The translations under genes and the position numbers were made by a program. Shown piece by piece: positions 26,941 to 34,970 of a stretch of DNA of 49,024 nucleotides. How positions within the stretch are numbered: the stretch's first letter is position 1; every line of letters begins with the position of its first letter. The stretch is taken from positions 1 to 49,024 of the forward strand of contig CADDZI010000013.1 in NCBI GenBank assembly GCA_902812405.1. Reading direction: 5' to 3'. This DNA comes from a bacterium (GTDB lineage: Bacteria; Vulcanimicrobiota; Vulcanimicrobiia; Eremiobacterales; Eremiobacteraceae). The notes beneath the pieces are model-generated. The model did not search any database. It had not been told where the DNA came from and was given only the letters and a program-made list of their open reading frames with translations.

Positions 26941-28299
26941 ATGAGCGGGCCACAGATGGTGGATGTTATCGTCGTCGGCAGCGGCCAGGGCGGAGTCCCG
27001 TTCGCGGTCGAGATGGCGCGGGCCGGCAAACAGGTAGTCCTCTTCGAGCGCGGCCGCCTTGGAGGCTCCTGCATCAACTACGGCTGTACGCCGTCGAAGG
27101 CTTTTTTGGCGGCTGCGCACGGCGCCGGCCGCGCCCGCTCGCTGGCGCCGCTCGGCGTCCGCGTGTCATGCGACGTTGATTTTGCGGCCGTCATGGCCAG
27201 GGTGCGAACCATCCGTGACGAGTTCGAAGCCGGCGTGGCATCCCGGCTGGGGGAGGCCGGCGTCCGCGTCATTGGGGGAAACGCTGCCTTCACCGGCCTG
27301 CGCACGCTTGCCGCGGGCGATGTTGAGGTCACGGCGCCGCTCGTCGTCATCAACACGGGAACCGGCCCTCACCTTCCTCCCGTGGAGGGACTTGCATCCA
27401 TACCTTTTCTCACGAACGAGACGTTCTTTGAGCTCACCGCGCTGCCGCGCCGAACGCTTGTCCTCGGCGGCGGCTACATCGGTCTGGAGTTGGGTCAAGG
27501 GCTGGCACGCCTGGGGAGCGAGGTCCACATCGTTGACGCCAACCCGCGGGTTTTGGCCCGCGAGGAAGCCGAGGCATCGGCCGCGCTCCAGGAGGGATTG
27601 CGCCGCGACGGCGTGCGGCTGCACCTCGGGTGCACGGTCACGCGGATCTCGCAGACAGGGGGAGAATTTTCAGCCAGGCTGGATGCAGGCGACGAGGTGC
27701 ACGCGGACATCGTCCTTGTGGCCGTGGGCCGCCGGCCTCATACCGAGACGCTCGACGCCGCGCGCGGCGGCGTCAGGCTGACCCGCGAGGGCTACATCGC
27801 CGTGGACGACCAATTTCGGACGAGTGCCCCCGGTACGTTCGCCATTGGCGATGTTGCCGGTCAGCCGGCTTTCACGCACGTCTCGTGGGAGGACTACAGA
27901 CGCCTCACGGCGATTCTGCGCGGCGAGGCGCGCACGCGGTCGGATCGCGTCTTGGCCTATGCAACGTATACCGAACCGCAGGTCGCCCGCGTCGGCCTGG
28001 ACCAAGTCCAGGCGGCGGCGCAGGGCCGCAGCGCACGCGTGCTCACCCTGCCCCTGACGTCCATCGCCCGTGCGCAGGAATGGGGTTATGACGTCGGATT
28101 CTTTCGGCTGGTTGTGGAGATAGGAACCGATCGGATCCTCGGAGCGACGCTGGTGGGCTACGAAACCGCCGAACTGATTCACGTCATTCTGGCGCACATG
28201 GAAGCCGGCTCGACGTGGCGCGTGCTGGAGCGTTCGGTACACGTGCATCCAACCTACGCGGAAGGATTGCCGACGCTCGCGCGGCAGGCATGCACGTGA
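26941..28299 (+). CDS. Pyridine nucleotide-disulfide oxidoreductase (dihydrolipoamide dehydrogenase/MerA-like)
   Basis: 452 residues. The FAD-binding motif is VIVVGSGQGGVPFA, the redox-active disulfide is GGSCINYGCTPSK, the NAD(P)H motif is LVLGGGYIGLELGQGLARLG, the second FAD motif is TFAIGDVAGQPAFTH, and the dimer-interface histidine region is HVHPTYAEGLPTLAR. It lacks the N-terminal heavy-metal domain of MerA, and no 2-oxoacid dehydrogenase genes are nearby, so the substrate is unsure. A GAAAGGGGAG site precedes the ATG by about 10 bases. The stop overlaps the next gene. Confidence 0.88.
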   Translation: MSGPQMVDVIVVGSGQGGVPFAVEMARAGKQVVLFERGRLGGSCINYGCTPSKAFLAAAHGAGRARSLAPLGVRVSCDVDFAAVMARVRTIRDEFEAGVASRLGEAGVRVIGGNAAFTGLRTLAAGDVEVTAPLVVINTGTGPHLPPVEGLASIPFLTNETFFELTALPRRTLVLGGGYIGLELGQGLARLGSEVHIVDANPRVLAREEAEASAALQEGLRRDGVRLHLGCTVTRISQTGGEFSARLDAGDEVHADIVLVAVGRRPHTETLDAARGGVRLTREGYIAVDDQFRTSAPGTFAIGDVAGQPAFTHVSWEDYRRLTAILRGEARTRSDRVLAYATYTEPQVARVGLDQVQAAAQGRSARVLTLPLTSIARAQEWGYDVGFFRLVVEIGTDRILGATLVGYETAELIHVILAHMEAGSTWRVLERSVHVHPTYAEGLPTLARQACT

Positions 28300-29090
28300 A
28301 GGAGGACGCCGTCGCGGAGCGCTTCGTCCTGGCTCGGCGAGCCGCACGCGAGGCGGGAGCTCTGCTGCGGTCGCGGCTGGGCTCGCGCATGCACGCCTGG
28401 GCCAAAGACGTGCGCAGCAACCTCGTTACAGAGGCCGACACCCAAAGCGAGGCCTTGATCCGAGGTCTCATCCAAGCCTCCTTTCCAGACGACGTCATCG
28501 TGGGTGAAGAAGGCGGACCGTCCGCTGGAAACTCCGGGTACCGGTGGCTCGTCGATCCGCTCGACGGCACGGTCAACTACACCCACGGCTACCGCTGCTT
28601 TTGCGTCTCGATCGCCTTGCAATGGGAGGGCCGTCTGACCTTTGGTGTCGTGTACGATCCGATGGCGGATGAAGAGTACGCCGCACAGCGCGGCGGGGGA
28701 GCCACCTGCAACGGACAGCCCGTGAGTGTATCGCCGGTGGAGAAACTGGAGGATGCTCTCTTGGTGACAGGCTTTCCGCCCTACCGGCCCGACGACCCGA
28801 ACGACAACACGAAGGCATTTTTGGCGTTCTTTCCGCGCGCCCAGGCTTTGCGTCGCGACGGCTCGGCGGCGCTGGATCTGTGCTATGTTGCGGCCGGCAG
28901 GTTGGACGGTTTTTGGGAACCCGGATTGCACGCCTGGGACGTGGCGGCCGGGATCGTCATCGTGACCGAGGCCGGCGGGCGCGTCACCGGTTACCGCGGC
29001 GAGGAGGTCCGGGTGGACGGAGGGCACATTGTGGCCTCCAACGGGCGGATCCACGATGCCATGCTGGCGGTCCTGGCCGGTTGCGGGTAG
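28290..29090 (+). CDS. Inositol monophosphatase family protein
   Basis: 266 residues. It has the metal-binding EEGG, then LVDPLDGTVNYTHG, and HAWDVAAGIVIVTEAGG near the C-terminus: the complete lithium-sensitive phosphatase signature. Likely hydrolyses inositol-1-phosphate or a related sugar phosphate, or PAP. It overlaps the preceding oxidoreductase gene; either the ATG at 28290 or a GTG at 28296 (GTGA overlap) could be the start. Confidence 0.92.
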   Translation: MHVKEDAVAERFVLARRAAREAGALLRSRLGSRMHAWAKDVRSNLVTEADTQSEALIRGLIQASFPDDVIVGEEGGPSAGNSGYRWLVDPLDGTVNYTHGYRCFCVSIALQWEGRLTFGVVYDPMADEEYAAQRGGGATCNGQPVSVSPVEKLEDALLVTGFPPYRPDDPNDNTKAFLAFFPRAQALRRDGSAALDLCYVAAGRLDGFWEPGLHAWDVAAGIVIVTEAGGRVTGYRGEEVRVDGGHIVASNGRIHDAMLAVLAGCG

Positions 29091-29099
29091 GGCGCACGA

Positions 29100-29714
29100 A
29101 TGATTAGGCGCGTCGGCTGCGTGGTGCTGGCGGGGGGGTCTGGGAGCCGCTATCCGGGTGGCCGCCATAAGTTGCTTGTCCCCGTTGGCGGGAAGCCTTT
29201 GGCCCAGCACGCGATCGATGCTGCCGCACAGTGCGATGCGCTAAGTTGTACGCTCGTGCTTGGGGCCAACGCCGAACAGCTCGCCTATCTTCTCGATACC
29301 AGGCGCTGTGCAGTCGTCGTCAACGAGGGTTGGCGCGAAGGAATGGCCGCTTCGCTGCGGGCCGGTCTAGCCCGACATCGCGACGACGACGCGTGCATCT
29401 TTATGGTCGCCGATCAGCCCTTCATTTCGTTTGTCGACCTCAATGCCCTCATCGAGCGCTTCGGCCGGCGGCCGCAAGCCATCCCTGCGCTGCGCGCCGG
29501 GAGGGTCTGGGGCGCGCCTGTGCTTTTCCCTCGCCGTGACTTCGGGGCGCTTTTGCGGCTGCGCGGCGACGCCGGCGCCAAACGGTACGCGCTCACGAAG
29601 AGAGAGCGTTTGGTCTTCGTGCCCGCCTCGGATGCGCGGGCGTTCGAAGATGTCGACACGCCCGAAGATGCGCTTCGTGTTTCACGTCAGTACGGAGGCT
29701 CGCCGGCGGCATAG
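29100..29714 (+). CDS. MobA-like NTP transferase family protein
   Basis: 204 residues. The nucleotide-binding loop is VVLAGGSGSRYPGGRHKLL, with AHD-type ACIFMVADQPFIS, GAPVLFPRRDF and a C-terminal DVDTPEDALR, the layout of MocA/MobA cytidylyl- or guanylyl-transferases. No other molybdenum-cofactor genes are present, so a sugar- or cofactor-nucleotidylation role is possible. It starts 9 bases after the phosphatase gene and is probably in the same transcript. Confidence 0.83.
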   Translation: MIRRVGCVVLAGGSGSRYPGGRHKLLVPVGGKPLAQHAIDAAAQCDALSCTLVLGANAEQLAYLLDTRRCAVVVNEGWREGMAASLRAGLARHRDDDACIFMVADQPFISFVDLNALIERFGRRPQAIPALRAGRVWGAPVLFPRRDFGALLRLRGDAGAKRYALTKRERLVFVPASDARAFEDVDTPEDALRVSRQYGGSPAA

Positions 29715-29738
29715 GCGCAAGAGGCAGCAGCCTTTGCG

Positions 29739-30032
29739 TCAGCCGTGAATGGCGAATCCTTTCAGGTCCCCCTGCGCCGGACCGGCTGTTTCCTCAACCC
29801 GGCTGACGAAAGCACCCGGCGGCCCACGCCGCACCCAGGCACGGAGCTTGTCGAGCGCCTCCGGCGGACCTTCGGCAACCAGTTCGACGCTGCCGTCCGG
29901 ACAGTTCCGTACCCAGCCTGCGATTCCCAGTTCGCGTGCGACCTCACAGGCCGTGGCGCGGAAGAACACGCCTTGGACCCGGCCGTAGACGCGCAGGCGG
30001 ATGCGTTGAAGTGGCGTTCTCTGCGACGACAT
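29739..30032 (-). CDS. acyP: Acylphosphatase
   Basis: 97 residues from the ATG at 30032 (a TTG at 30050 would add six). The family signature is complete: GRVQGVFFRATA with the catalytic arginine, and GWVRNCPDGSVELVAEG with the catalytic asparagine. Hydrolyses acyl phosphates. It lies just downstream of the tRNA-Ser gene on the same strand. Confidence 0.92.
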   Translation of the reverse strand: MSSQRTPLQRIRLRVYGRVQGVFFRATACEVARELGIAGWVRNCPDGSVELVAEGPPEALDKLRAWVRRGPPGAFVSRVEETAGPAQGDLKGFAIHG

Positions 30033-30081
30033 CGTGAAGCCGGTACGCAACGAGTCCCGGGAGCCGACAGCTTTTTGTCTG

Positions 30082-30168
30082 CGGAGGGGGTGAGATTCGA
30101 ACTCACGAGGAGCTTGCGCTCCTAACGGTTTTCAAGACCGCCGCATTCGACCGCTCTGCCACCCCTCC
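30082..30168 (-). tRNA. tRNA-Ser (anticodon TGA)
   Basis: Reading the reverse strand, the 7-bp acceptor stem GGAGGGG/CCCCTCC is followed by discriminator G (position 30082). The anticodon arm is CGGTC-TTGAAAA-CCG with anticodon TGA. A long variable arm (TAGGAGC-GCAA-GCTCCT) identifies a class II serine tRNA, and the T arm is GTGAG-TTCGAAT-CTCAC. CCA is not encoded (the next bases are CAG), so a CCA-adding enzyme is needed. Confidence 0.96.
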
Positions 30169-30379
30169 GCGAGGTCAGGTGCGTTGCGCGGATATCCGGT
30201 CACCGGCCGACTCTGCAGGATTGGAGAATCCGGACATACATCGCGCTAAAAGCTGGGGCCTGCCTTGGCTGCCGGCAGCCCCCGCGCCTGCGCTAGCGGT
30301 CATCGTTTGACGAGGCCGACTGACGGTCTGGGAAACAGTCGCGGGACCCGGCGGTGCGGTCGAAACTCCGTAGTCCTTG
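30169..30379. other. Intergenic region without a recognised gene
   Basis: 211 bases between tRNA-Ser and the end of comEA. It holds a short GCTGCCGGCAGC palindrome near 30268 but no clear coding frame, terminator or known RNA that I can support. Confidence 0.5.
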
Positions 30380-31051
30380 CTAGAGCCTCACGTAGGGTGC
30401 CAACTTCGCAAACTTGGAGGGCCCAATGCCGGAAACGTTTTGCAAATCGTCGATCGTCTGGAAAGGGCCGTTGGCTGCGCGGTATTCCACGATGCGCCGC
30501 GCCAGCCCCGGGCCGACCCCCGGCAGTTGCGTGAGTTCGGTTTCGGTTGCCGTGTTGACGTTAAGTGTTTGGCCCGGCTGCAGCTTGTGACGGTTGTGGC
30601 CGCCTCGGCGCGAGCTGCGCGCGTGCGATACGTCCCCGGCAAGGGGTTCGAAGCCTGCCGCGACGACGCTGTGTCCCTTCACGGGGACGTCAATTTTCAT
30701 ACCGTCGGCAACCGGCTGGGCCAAATTGAGCTGTTCCAGATCGGCGTCGCCGATCGCGCCGCCTGCTCGCGTTACCGCGTCGGCAACGCGTGCCCCGGGT
30801 GACAGCTTGTAGACGCCCGGCCGCTTCACCGCGCCGCAGACATAGACGACGCTGGGCGTAGCTGCCTCCTGTCCGGCCGGCGGTGTCGCATTGGACTGCG
30901 CGTCTACGACTGACAGAGCAGCCGGCACCGTGCTCTGGACGGAAGGCGCGCCCGCGGTTGCGGGCGCCGGGTGGGGAAGAAGGTAGCCGGCGCCGAGGAT
31001 GACGGCAGCAGCGGCGGCGAGGACCAAGCCCACGGGACGCATGGCATTCAT
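30380..31051 (-). CDS. comEA: ComEA-type DNA-binding competence protein
   Basis: 223 residues. One N-terminal membrane helix (about 7-25) is followed by an SLBB domain (VVYVCGAVKRPGVYKLSPGARVADAVTRAGG) and a C-terminal double helix-hairpin-helix (LNVNTATETELTQLPGVGPGLARRIVEYR; FQTIDDLQNVSGIGPSKFAKLAPYV). This is the standard ComEA architecture: a membrane-anchored receptor that binds incoming double-stranded DNA. comEC lies about 4 kb away on the other strand, separated by leuS and an epimerase gene. Divergent from leuS. Confidence 0.92.
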   Translation of the reverse strand: MNAMRPVGLVLAAAAAVILGAGYLLPHPAPATAGAPSVQSTVPAALSVVDAQSNATPPAGQEAATPSVVYVCGAVKRPGVYKLSPGARVADAVTRAGGAIGDADLEQLNLAQPVADGMKIDVPVKGHSVVAAGFEPLAGDVSHARSSRRGGHNRHKLQPGQTLNVNTATETELTQLPGVGPGLARRIVEYRAANGPFQTIDDLQNVSGIGPSKFAKLAPYVRL

Positions 31052-31175
31052 GTCGCACTCATCACGCGCCGGGCGTTTGCGTCAAGGACTGACCGCCGGG
31101 GGCAAAGGATACCTAGCGCAAGATGGTGCCCAACGGTCAAGGGCTTGCGGACAAGCGTATTGTACCCTAAAAAGG

Positions 31176-33740
31176 ATGAACGTCTCCGACAAAACGAGCC
31201 CCCCGGGATCGCGGGATATTCCTTACTATTCACCCCAGACGATCGAGCCGAAGTGGCAAAAGCGTTGGCTGGAAAGCGCTCAAGACCAGACGCCGCCCCG
31301 CAGCGACAAGCGTAAGTTTTACCTGCTGGAGATGTTGCCATACCCGAGCGGCGACTTGCACGTCGGGCACGCCCGTAATTACGCCCTCGGCGACGTGCTG
31401 GCACGCTACAAGCGGATGCGCGGTTTCAACGTCCTGCACCCCATGGGCTGGGATGCGTTCGGCCTGCCGGCCGAGCAAGCCGCCATTGCCCACGGCCTCC
31501 ACCCTAAGGTCTGGACGCGCCGGAACATCGAGCGCATGCGCTCGCAAATCAGATCCCTGGGGACGTCGTATGACTGGACGCGCGAGATCGATTCCTCGTC
31601 CCCCGAGTACTATCGCTGGACGCAGTGGCTCTTTCTCCTCATGTACCGGCGCGGGTTGGCCTACAAGGCGGAGGCGACGCTCAACTGGTGTCCGCGCGAC
31701 GAAACCGTCTTGGCAAACGAGCAAGCCGAGGGCGGCGTCTGCTGGCGCTGCGGCTCCCCGGTGGAGCGGCGGCGGCTGACCCAGTGGTTCTTCCGTATCA
31801 CCGCCTACGCCGACCGACTGTTGGAAGGATTGGAACGGCTCGACGGCTGGCCCGAACGCGTCAAAGTCATGCAGCGCAATTGGATCGGACGCAGCGAAGG
31901 CGTGACGATCGCCTTTCCCGTCGAGGGGACGTCCGACGTCATTCGCGCCTTCACGACCCGCGTCGACACGATTTACGGCGCAACCTTCCTTGCCCTGGCG
32001 CCCGAACATCCTCTCGCCGGCCGGCTGGCCGTAGGCCATCCCGAGGCGGATGCGGTCGCTGCGTTCCTCGCGCGCGTCAAGGACCGCAACGAACTGGAGC
32101 GGGCGCACGCCGGCGTCAAGGAGGGAGTCTTCAGCGGGGCCTACGCGCGGAATCCGCTCAGCGGCGAGCGCATGCCGATCTGGATTGCCGATTACGTCGT
32201 CGCCGAGTATGGCAGCGGCGCCGTCATGGGTGTTCCGGCGCACGACCAGCGGGATTTCGAGTTTGCACGCGCCCACGATCTGCCCATCCGGACAGTCGTC
32301 AAGCCCGCGGATGCGGGCAGCGCACCCAGTCCGAGCAAACTTCCGTCGGCATTCGTTGAGGACGGCGTGCTCGTTCACAGCGGGGAGTTTTCGGGTTTGG
32401 AGAGCGCCGCCGCCCGGGCGGCCATGACCGAGAAATTGGTGCGCGTCAAAGCTGCCGAGGTCACCGTCCACTACAAACTGCGCGACTGGCTGATCTCTCG
32501 TCAACGGTACTGGGGCGCCCCGATCCCCATGGTGGTGTGCCCGCGCGACCGCTACGTGCCGGTCCCGGAATCCGCTCTCCCGGTGCTGCTGCCGCAGGAG
32601 GCGCCGTTTACGGGGACGCACGGCAGTCCCCTCGAGCACGTGCCGTCGTTCATGGAGACGACCTGTCCGCGGTGCGGGGGGCCGGCGCGGCGCGAGCCCG
32701 AGACCATGGACACGTTCATGTGCAGCTCGTGGTACTTCTTACGGTACCTGGACCCGCACAACGACACCGCTCCGTGGGATCCCGCCGAAGCGGCGTATTG
32801 GGCCCCGGTCGACCACTACATCGGCGGCATCGAACACGCCGTGCTCCACCTCATGTACGCGCGTTTCTTCTACAAGGTCTTGGCGGACGAAGGCCTCGTT
32901 CCCGGCGACGAGCCCTTCACGCGGCTCTTCAACCAGGGCATGGTGTTGGGCGAAAATCACGAGAAGATGAGCAAGTCGCGGGGCAACACGATCGGCATTG
33001 ACGAGACGGTTGCAACCTACGGCGCGGATGCGCTGCGCATGTTCGAATTGTTCGCCGGGCCGCCGGAATCGGATTTCCCCTGGTCCACAACCGGCATCGC
33101 GGGGTTGACGCGGATGCTGCAGCGGGTGTGGCGCCTCGTACTCGCCCACGCCGACGCGGTCCGAGCGGCGCACGACGACGTCGCACGTCCGCCGCTGTCC
33201 CCCGGCGGGGCACAGACTGCGGCTCAGTCGGCACGCGAGGCCGAGGCCGCCTTGCGGCGCAGCCTGCATGAAACGATCAAGCAGATCGGCGATGAGTTCG
33301 ACCAGCGCATGCACGTCAACACGTGCGTGGCGGCACTCATGACGCTGCTCAACGGCTTGGAAGAATTTGCCGCCCAAGACCCGGATACCGCCGCGAGAGC
33401 CGAGTTGGGCCGTGCATTGCGGACTTACCTGCTGCTCTTGGCGCCGTTTGCACCGCACATCAGCGAGGAGTTGTGGGAGCGCACGGGTGGGCGCGGCAGC
33501 ATCCACCAGCAGCCGTGGCCGGCCTACGATTCCGCCGCGTTGACGCGCGCGCGGGTGGGTATCGTCGTCCAGGTCAACGGGAAGTGGCGAGGCGTCGTTG
33601 AGGTGCCGCCTGGAAGCCCCCAGGAGGAGGTCTTGGTGCGCGCTCAGGCGCTGCCGACGGTGGCGGCGCAGCTCAATGGGAAAGCCCTGCGCAAAGTCGT
33701 CTTCGTGCCGGACCGCCTCCTCAACATCGTCACCGGCTAG
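31176..33740 (+). CDS. leuS: Leucyl-tRNA synthetase
   Basis: 854 residues, normal for bacterial LeuRS. The HIGH-type motif is PYPSGDLHVGHARNY, the KMSKS motif is HEKMSKSRGNTI, and the CP1 editing domain includes the T-rich FTTRVDTIYGATF and EYGSGAVMGVPAHDQRD. A zinc-type CWRCG appears near residue 190, and a C-terminal anticodon-binding region is present. Attaches leucine to tRNA-Leu. An AAAAAGG stretch directly abuts the ATG, an unusually short spacing, so initiation may be leaderless or use poorly spaced pairing. Confidence 0.98.
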   Translation: MNVSDKTSPPGSRDIPYYSPQTIEPKWQKRWLESAQDQTPPRSDKRKFYLLEMLPYPSGDLHVGHARNYALGDVLARYKRMRGFNVLHPMGWDAFGLPAEQAAIAHGLHPKVWTRRNIERMRSQIRSLGTSYDWTREIDSSSPEYYRWTQWLFLLMYRRGLAYKAEATLNWCPRDETVLANEQAEGGVCWRCGSPVERRRLTQWFFRITAYADRLLEGLERLDGWPERVKVMQRNWIGRSEGVTIAFPVEGTSDVIRAFTTRVDTIYGATFLALAPEHPLAGRLAVGHPEADAVAAFLARVKDRNELERAHAGVKEGVFSGAYARNPLSGERMPIWIADYVVAEYGSGAVMGVPAHDQRDFEFARAHDLPIRTVVKPADAGSAPSPSKLPSAFVEDGVLVHSGEFSGLESAAARAAMTEKLVRVKAAEVTVHYKLRDWLISRQRYWGAPIPMVVCPRDRYVPVPESALPVLLPQEAPFTGTHGSPLEHVPSFMETTCPRCGGPARREPETMDTFMCSSWYFLRYLDPHNDTAPWDPAEAAYWAPVDHYIGGIEHAVLHLMYARFFYKVLADEGLVPGDEPFTRLFNQGMVLGENHEKMSKSRGNTIGIDETVATYGADALRMFELFAGPPESDFPWSTTGIAGLTRMLQRVWRLVLAHADAVRAAHDDVARPPLSPGGAQTAAQSAREAEAALRRSLHETIKQIGDEFDQRMHVNTCVAALMTLLNGLEEFAAQDPDTAARAELGRALRTYLLLLAPFAPHISEELWERTGGRGSIHQQPWPAYDSAALTRARVGIVVQVNGKWRGVVEVPPGSPQEEVLVRAQALPTVAAQLNGKALRKVVFVPDRLLNIVTG

Positions 33741-33749
33741 CGAACATCG

Positions 33750-34682
33750 TCACCGGCCAGCGGCGGTTCGGAAAAAGTTCACCGTCGCCGCAAGCCCCTC
33801 CGCCAACGCGGTTTGGGGCGACCACCCAAGGACCTCGCGGGCGCGGGCGATGTCGAAGACGCAGCGATAGACGTCGCCCGGGCGCTTGGACGCCGGCACG
33901 ACGTCCACCCGGCGCCCCACGACATCGCACAGCATACGGAAGAGGGTGTTAACGGATGTCCCGACACCCGTGCCGATGTTGACGGCTTCGCCATCCCCGC
34001 GTTCGAGAGCCAGCAGGTTGGCTCGCGCAACATCCCCGACGAACACGTAGTCTTTTTGCTGTTCGCCGTCCCAATCGATGCGTACCGCTTGACCCTCGAG
34101 GATGCGGTTGGCAAAGATCGCGATGACGCCTGCCTCCCCGCTGGGATCCTGACGCGGCCCATAGACGTTGCCGTAGCGCAGGGCCGTGTATTGCGGCCCG
34201 CCGCCGGCTGCAAAGTAGCGCGCGTAGTGTTCGCCCGCCAGCTTGGTGATGCCGTAGGGTGATTCCGGCGTTTGGGGATGGGCTTCGTCAATCGGCAGAT
34301 AACGCGGGCTGCCGTAGGTGGCGGCGGAGGAGGCGAAGACGAACTTGCGGACAGCATGGTCTCGCGACAGCTGCAGGACGTTGAGCAAGCCCCGGACATT
34401 GACGTCGGCATCATAGCCGGGATCTCGCGTGGAGAGCGCGACGCTGTGTTGCGCTGCGTGGTGACTCACCGCGTCGGGGGCAAAACGTTTGAAAACGTCG
34501 ACTAAGGCCGCGTCGCGTATGTCGAGGACGAAGAGTTCGGCTCGGGGGTTGACATTGGCGCGGCGGCCTCCGCCGTGGGGCCACAGAGAGTCGACGACCA
34601 CCACCTCATGTCCGGCCTCCAGACAGGCATCGACGACATGGGAACCAATGAAACCCGCGCCGCCCGTTACGAGGATGCGCAC
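33750..34682 (-). CDS. NAD-dependent sugar-nucleotide epimerase/dehydratase (UDP-glucose 4-epimerase-like)
   Basis: 310 residues of the extended SDR family. The NAD loop is TGGAGFIGSHVVDAC, then FVFASSAATYGS (catalytic Ser), the YGITKLAGEHYAR Tyr/Lys pair, and ALRYGNVYGPRQDPSGEAGVI with the sugar-nucleotide-binding part YDVARANLLAL-like. Likely interconverts UDP-hexoses (GalE type), feeding surface-glycan synthesis. It starts at GTG 34682 with GGGGAG upstream. A strong CCCGCGGC hairpin (34709-34729) and a 22-codon reading frame lie just before it. Confidence 0.87.
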   Translation of the reverse strand: MRILVTGGAGFIGSHVVDACLEAGHEVVVVDSLWPHGGGRRANVNPRAELFVLDIRDAALVDVFKRFAPDAVSHHAAQHSVALSTRDPGYDADVNVRGLLNVLQLSRDHAVRKFVFASSAATYGSPRYLPIDEAHPQTPESPYGITKLAGEHYARYFAAGGGPQYTALRYGNVYGPRQDPSGEAGVIAIFANRILEGQAVRIDWDGEQQKDYVFVGDVARANLLALERGDGEAVNIGTGVGTSVNTLFRMLCDVVGRRVDVVPASKRPGDVYRCVFDIARAREVLGWSPQTALAEGLAATVNFFRTAAGR

Positions 34683-34708
34683 GCGGTTCTCCCCGGCGGA
34701 GGAAGGTC

Positions 34709-34729
34709 CCCGCGGCCGTCAGCCGCGGG
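34709..34729 (-). promoter_or_regulatory. 8-bp GC hairpin before the epimerase gene
   Basis: CCCGCGGC and GCCGCGGG form a perfect 8-bp stem with a 5-base loop, about 27 bases upstream of the epimerase start. No T-run follows, so it is not a typical terminator. It could limit read-through or protect the mRNA 5' end. Confidence 0.35.
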
Positions 34730-34740
34730 CCACAATCGAA

Positions 34741-34809
34741 CTAGAGGCGCAGATGACCGGTCACGGCCAGCAGGATTAACACGAGGAGCACAATGACCAA
34801 GGCGTCCAC
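34741..34809 (-). CDS. Putative 22-residue hydrophobic peptide
   Basis: GTG-TAG frame reading MDALVIVLLVLILLAVTGHL and two more residues (RL): a single short membrane helix. AAAGGGG lies about 11 bases upstream, a rather long spacing, and an in-frame stop closes the frame before it. It lies between a hairpin (34833-34870) and the epimerase start, so it could be a leader peptide or a tiny membrane protein. The length makes chance possible. Confidence 0.4.
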   Translation of the reverse strand: MDALVIVLLVLILLAVTGHLRL

Positions 34810-34832
34810 TCTTCACTCAACCCCTTTCTGAA

Positions 34833-34870
34833 AACCTGAGGGCTGGAATTGCTCCTTCCATTATCAGGTT
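34833..34870 (-). promoter_or_regulatory. Nested stem-loop in the divergent epimerase/comEC spacer
   Basis: Outer perfect 7-bp stem AACCTGA (34864-34870, reverse strand) with TCAGGTT (34833-34839); inner 5-bp stem TGGAA with TTCCA (34844-34860) and a 7-base loop. It ends about 23 bases before the start of the 22-codon frame on the reverse strand. It matches no riboswitch I can identify; it might equally serve as an operator for either direction. Confidence 0.4.
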
Positions 34871-34970
34871 CGGCGTTCCTCGCGCCATAGTACTTTCTTT
34901 TTCCCGCCCAGGCTGTGTCCGAAACGGTTGCGGTTGACGCCGGACCGATGTGACGTGATGGATTGTCGTC

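Noticed and set aside
30080-30170. tRNA-Ser with an A discriminator and GCGGAGG acceptor stem
   Set aside because: Shifting the ends two bases inward gives the normal GGAGGGG/CCCCTCC stem, T8-G9 spacing and a G discriminator.
34830-34900. Possible TPP riboswitch (reverse strand GAACCTGATAATGG)
   Set aside because: GAACCTGAT matches part of the TPP core, but CTGAGA and the TAATGCC-AGCG-AGGGA half are absent. An SRP RNA reading (GGAAGGAGCA) fails because the GGAA is base-paired.
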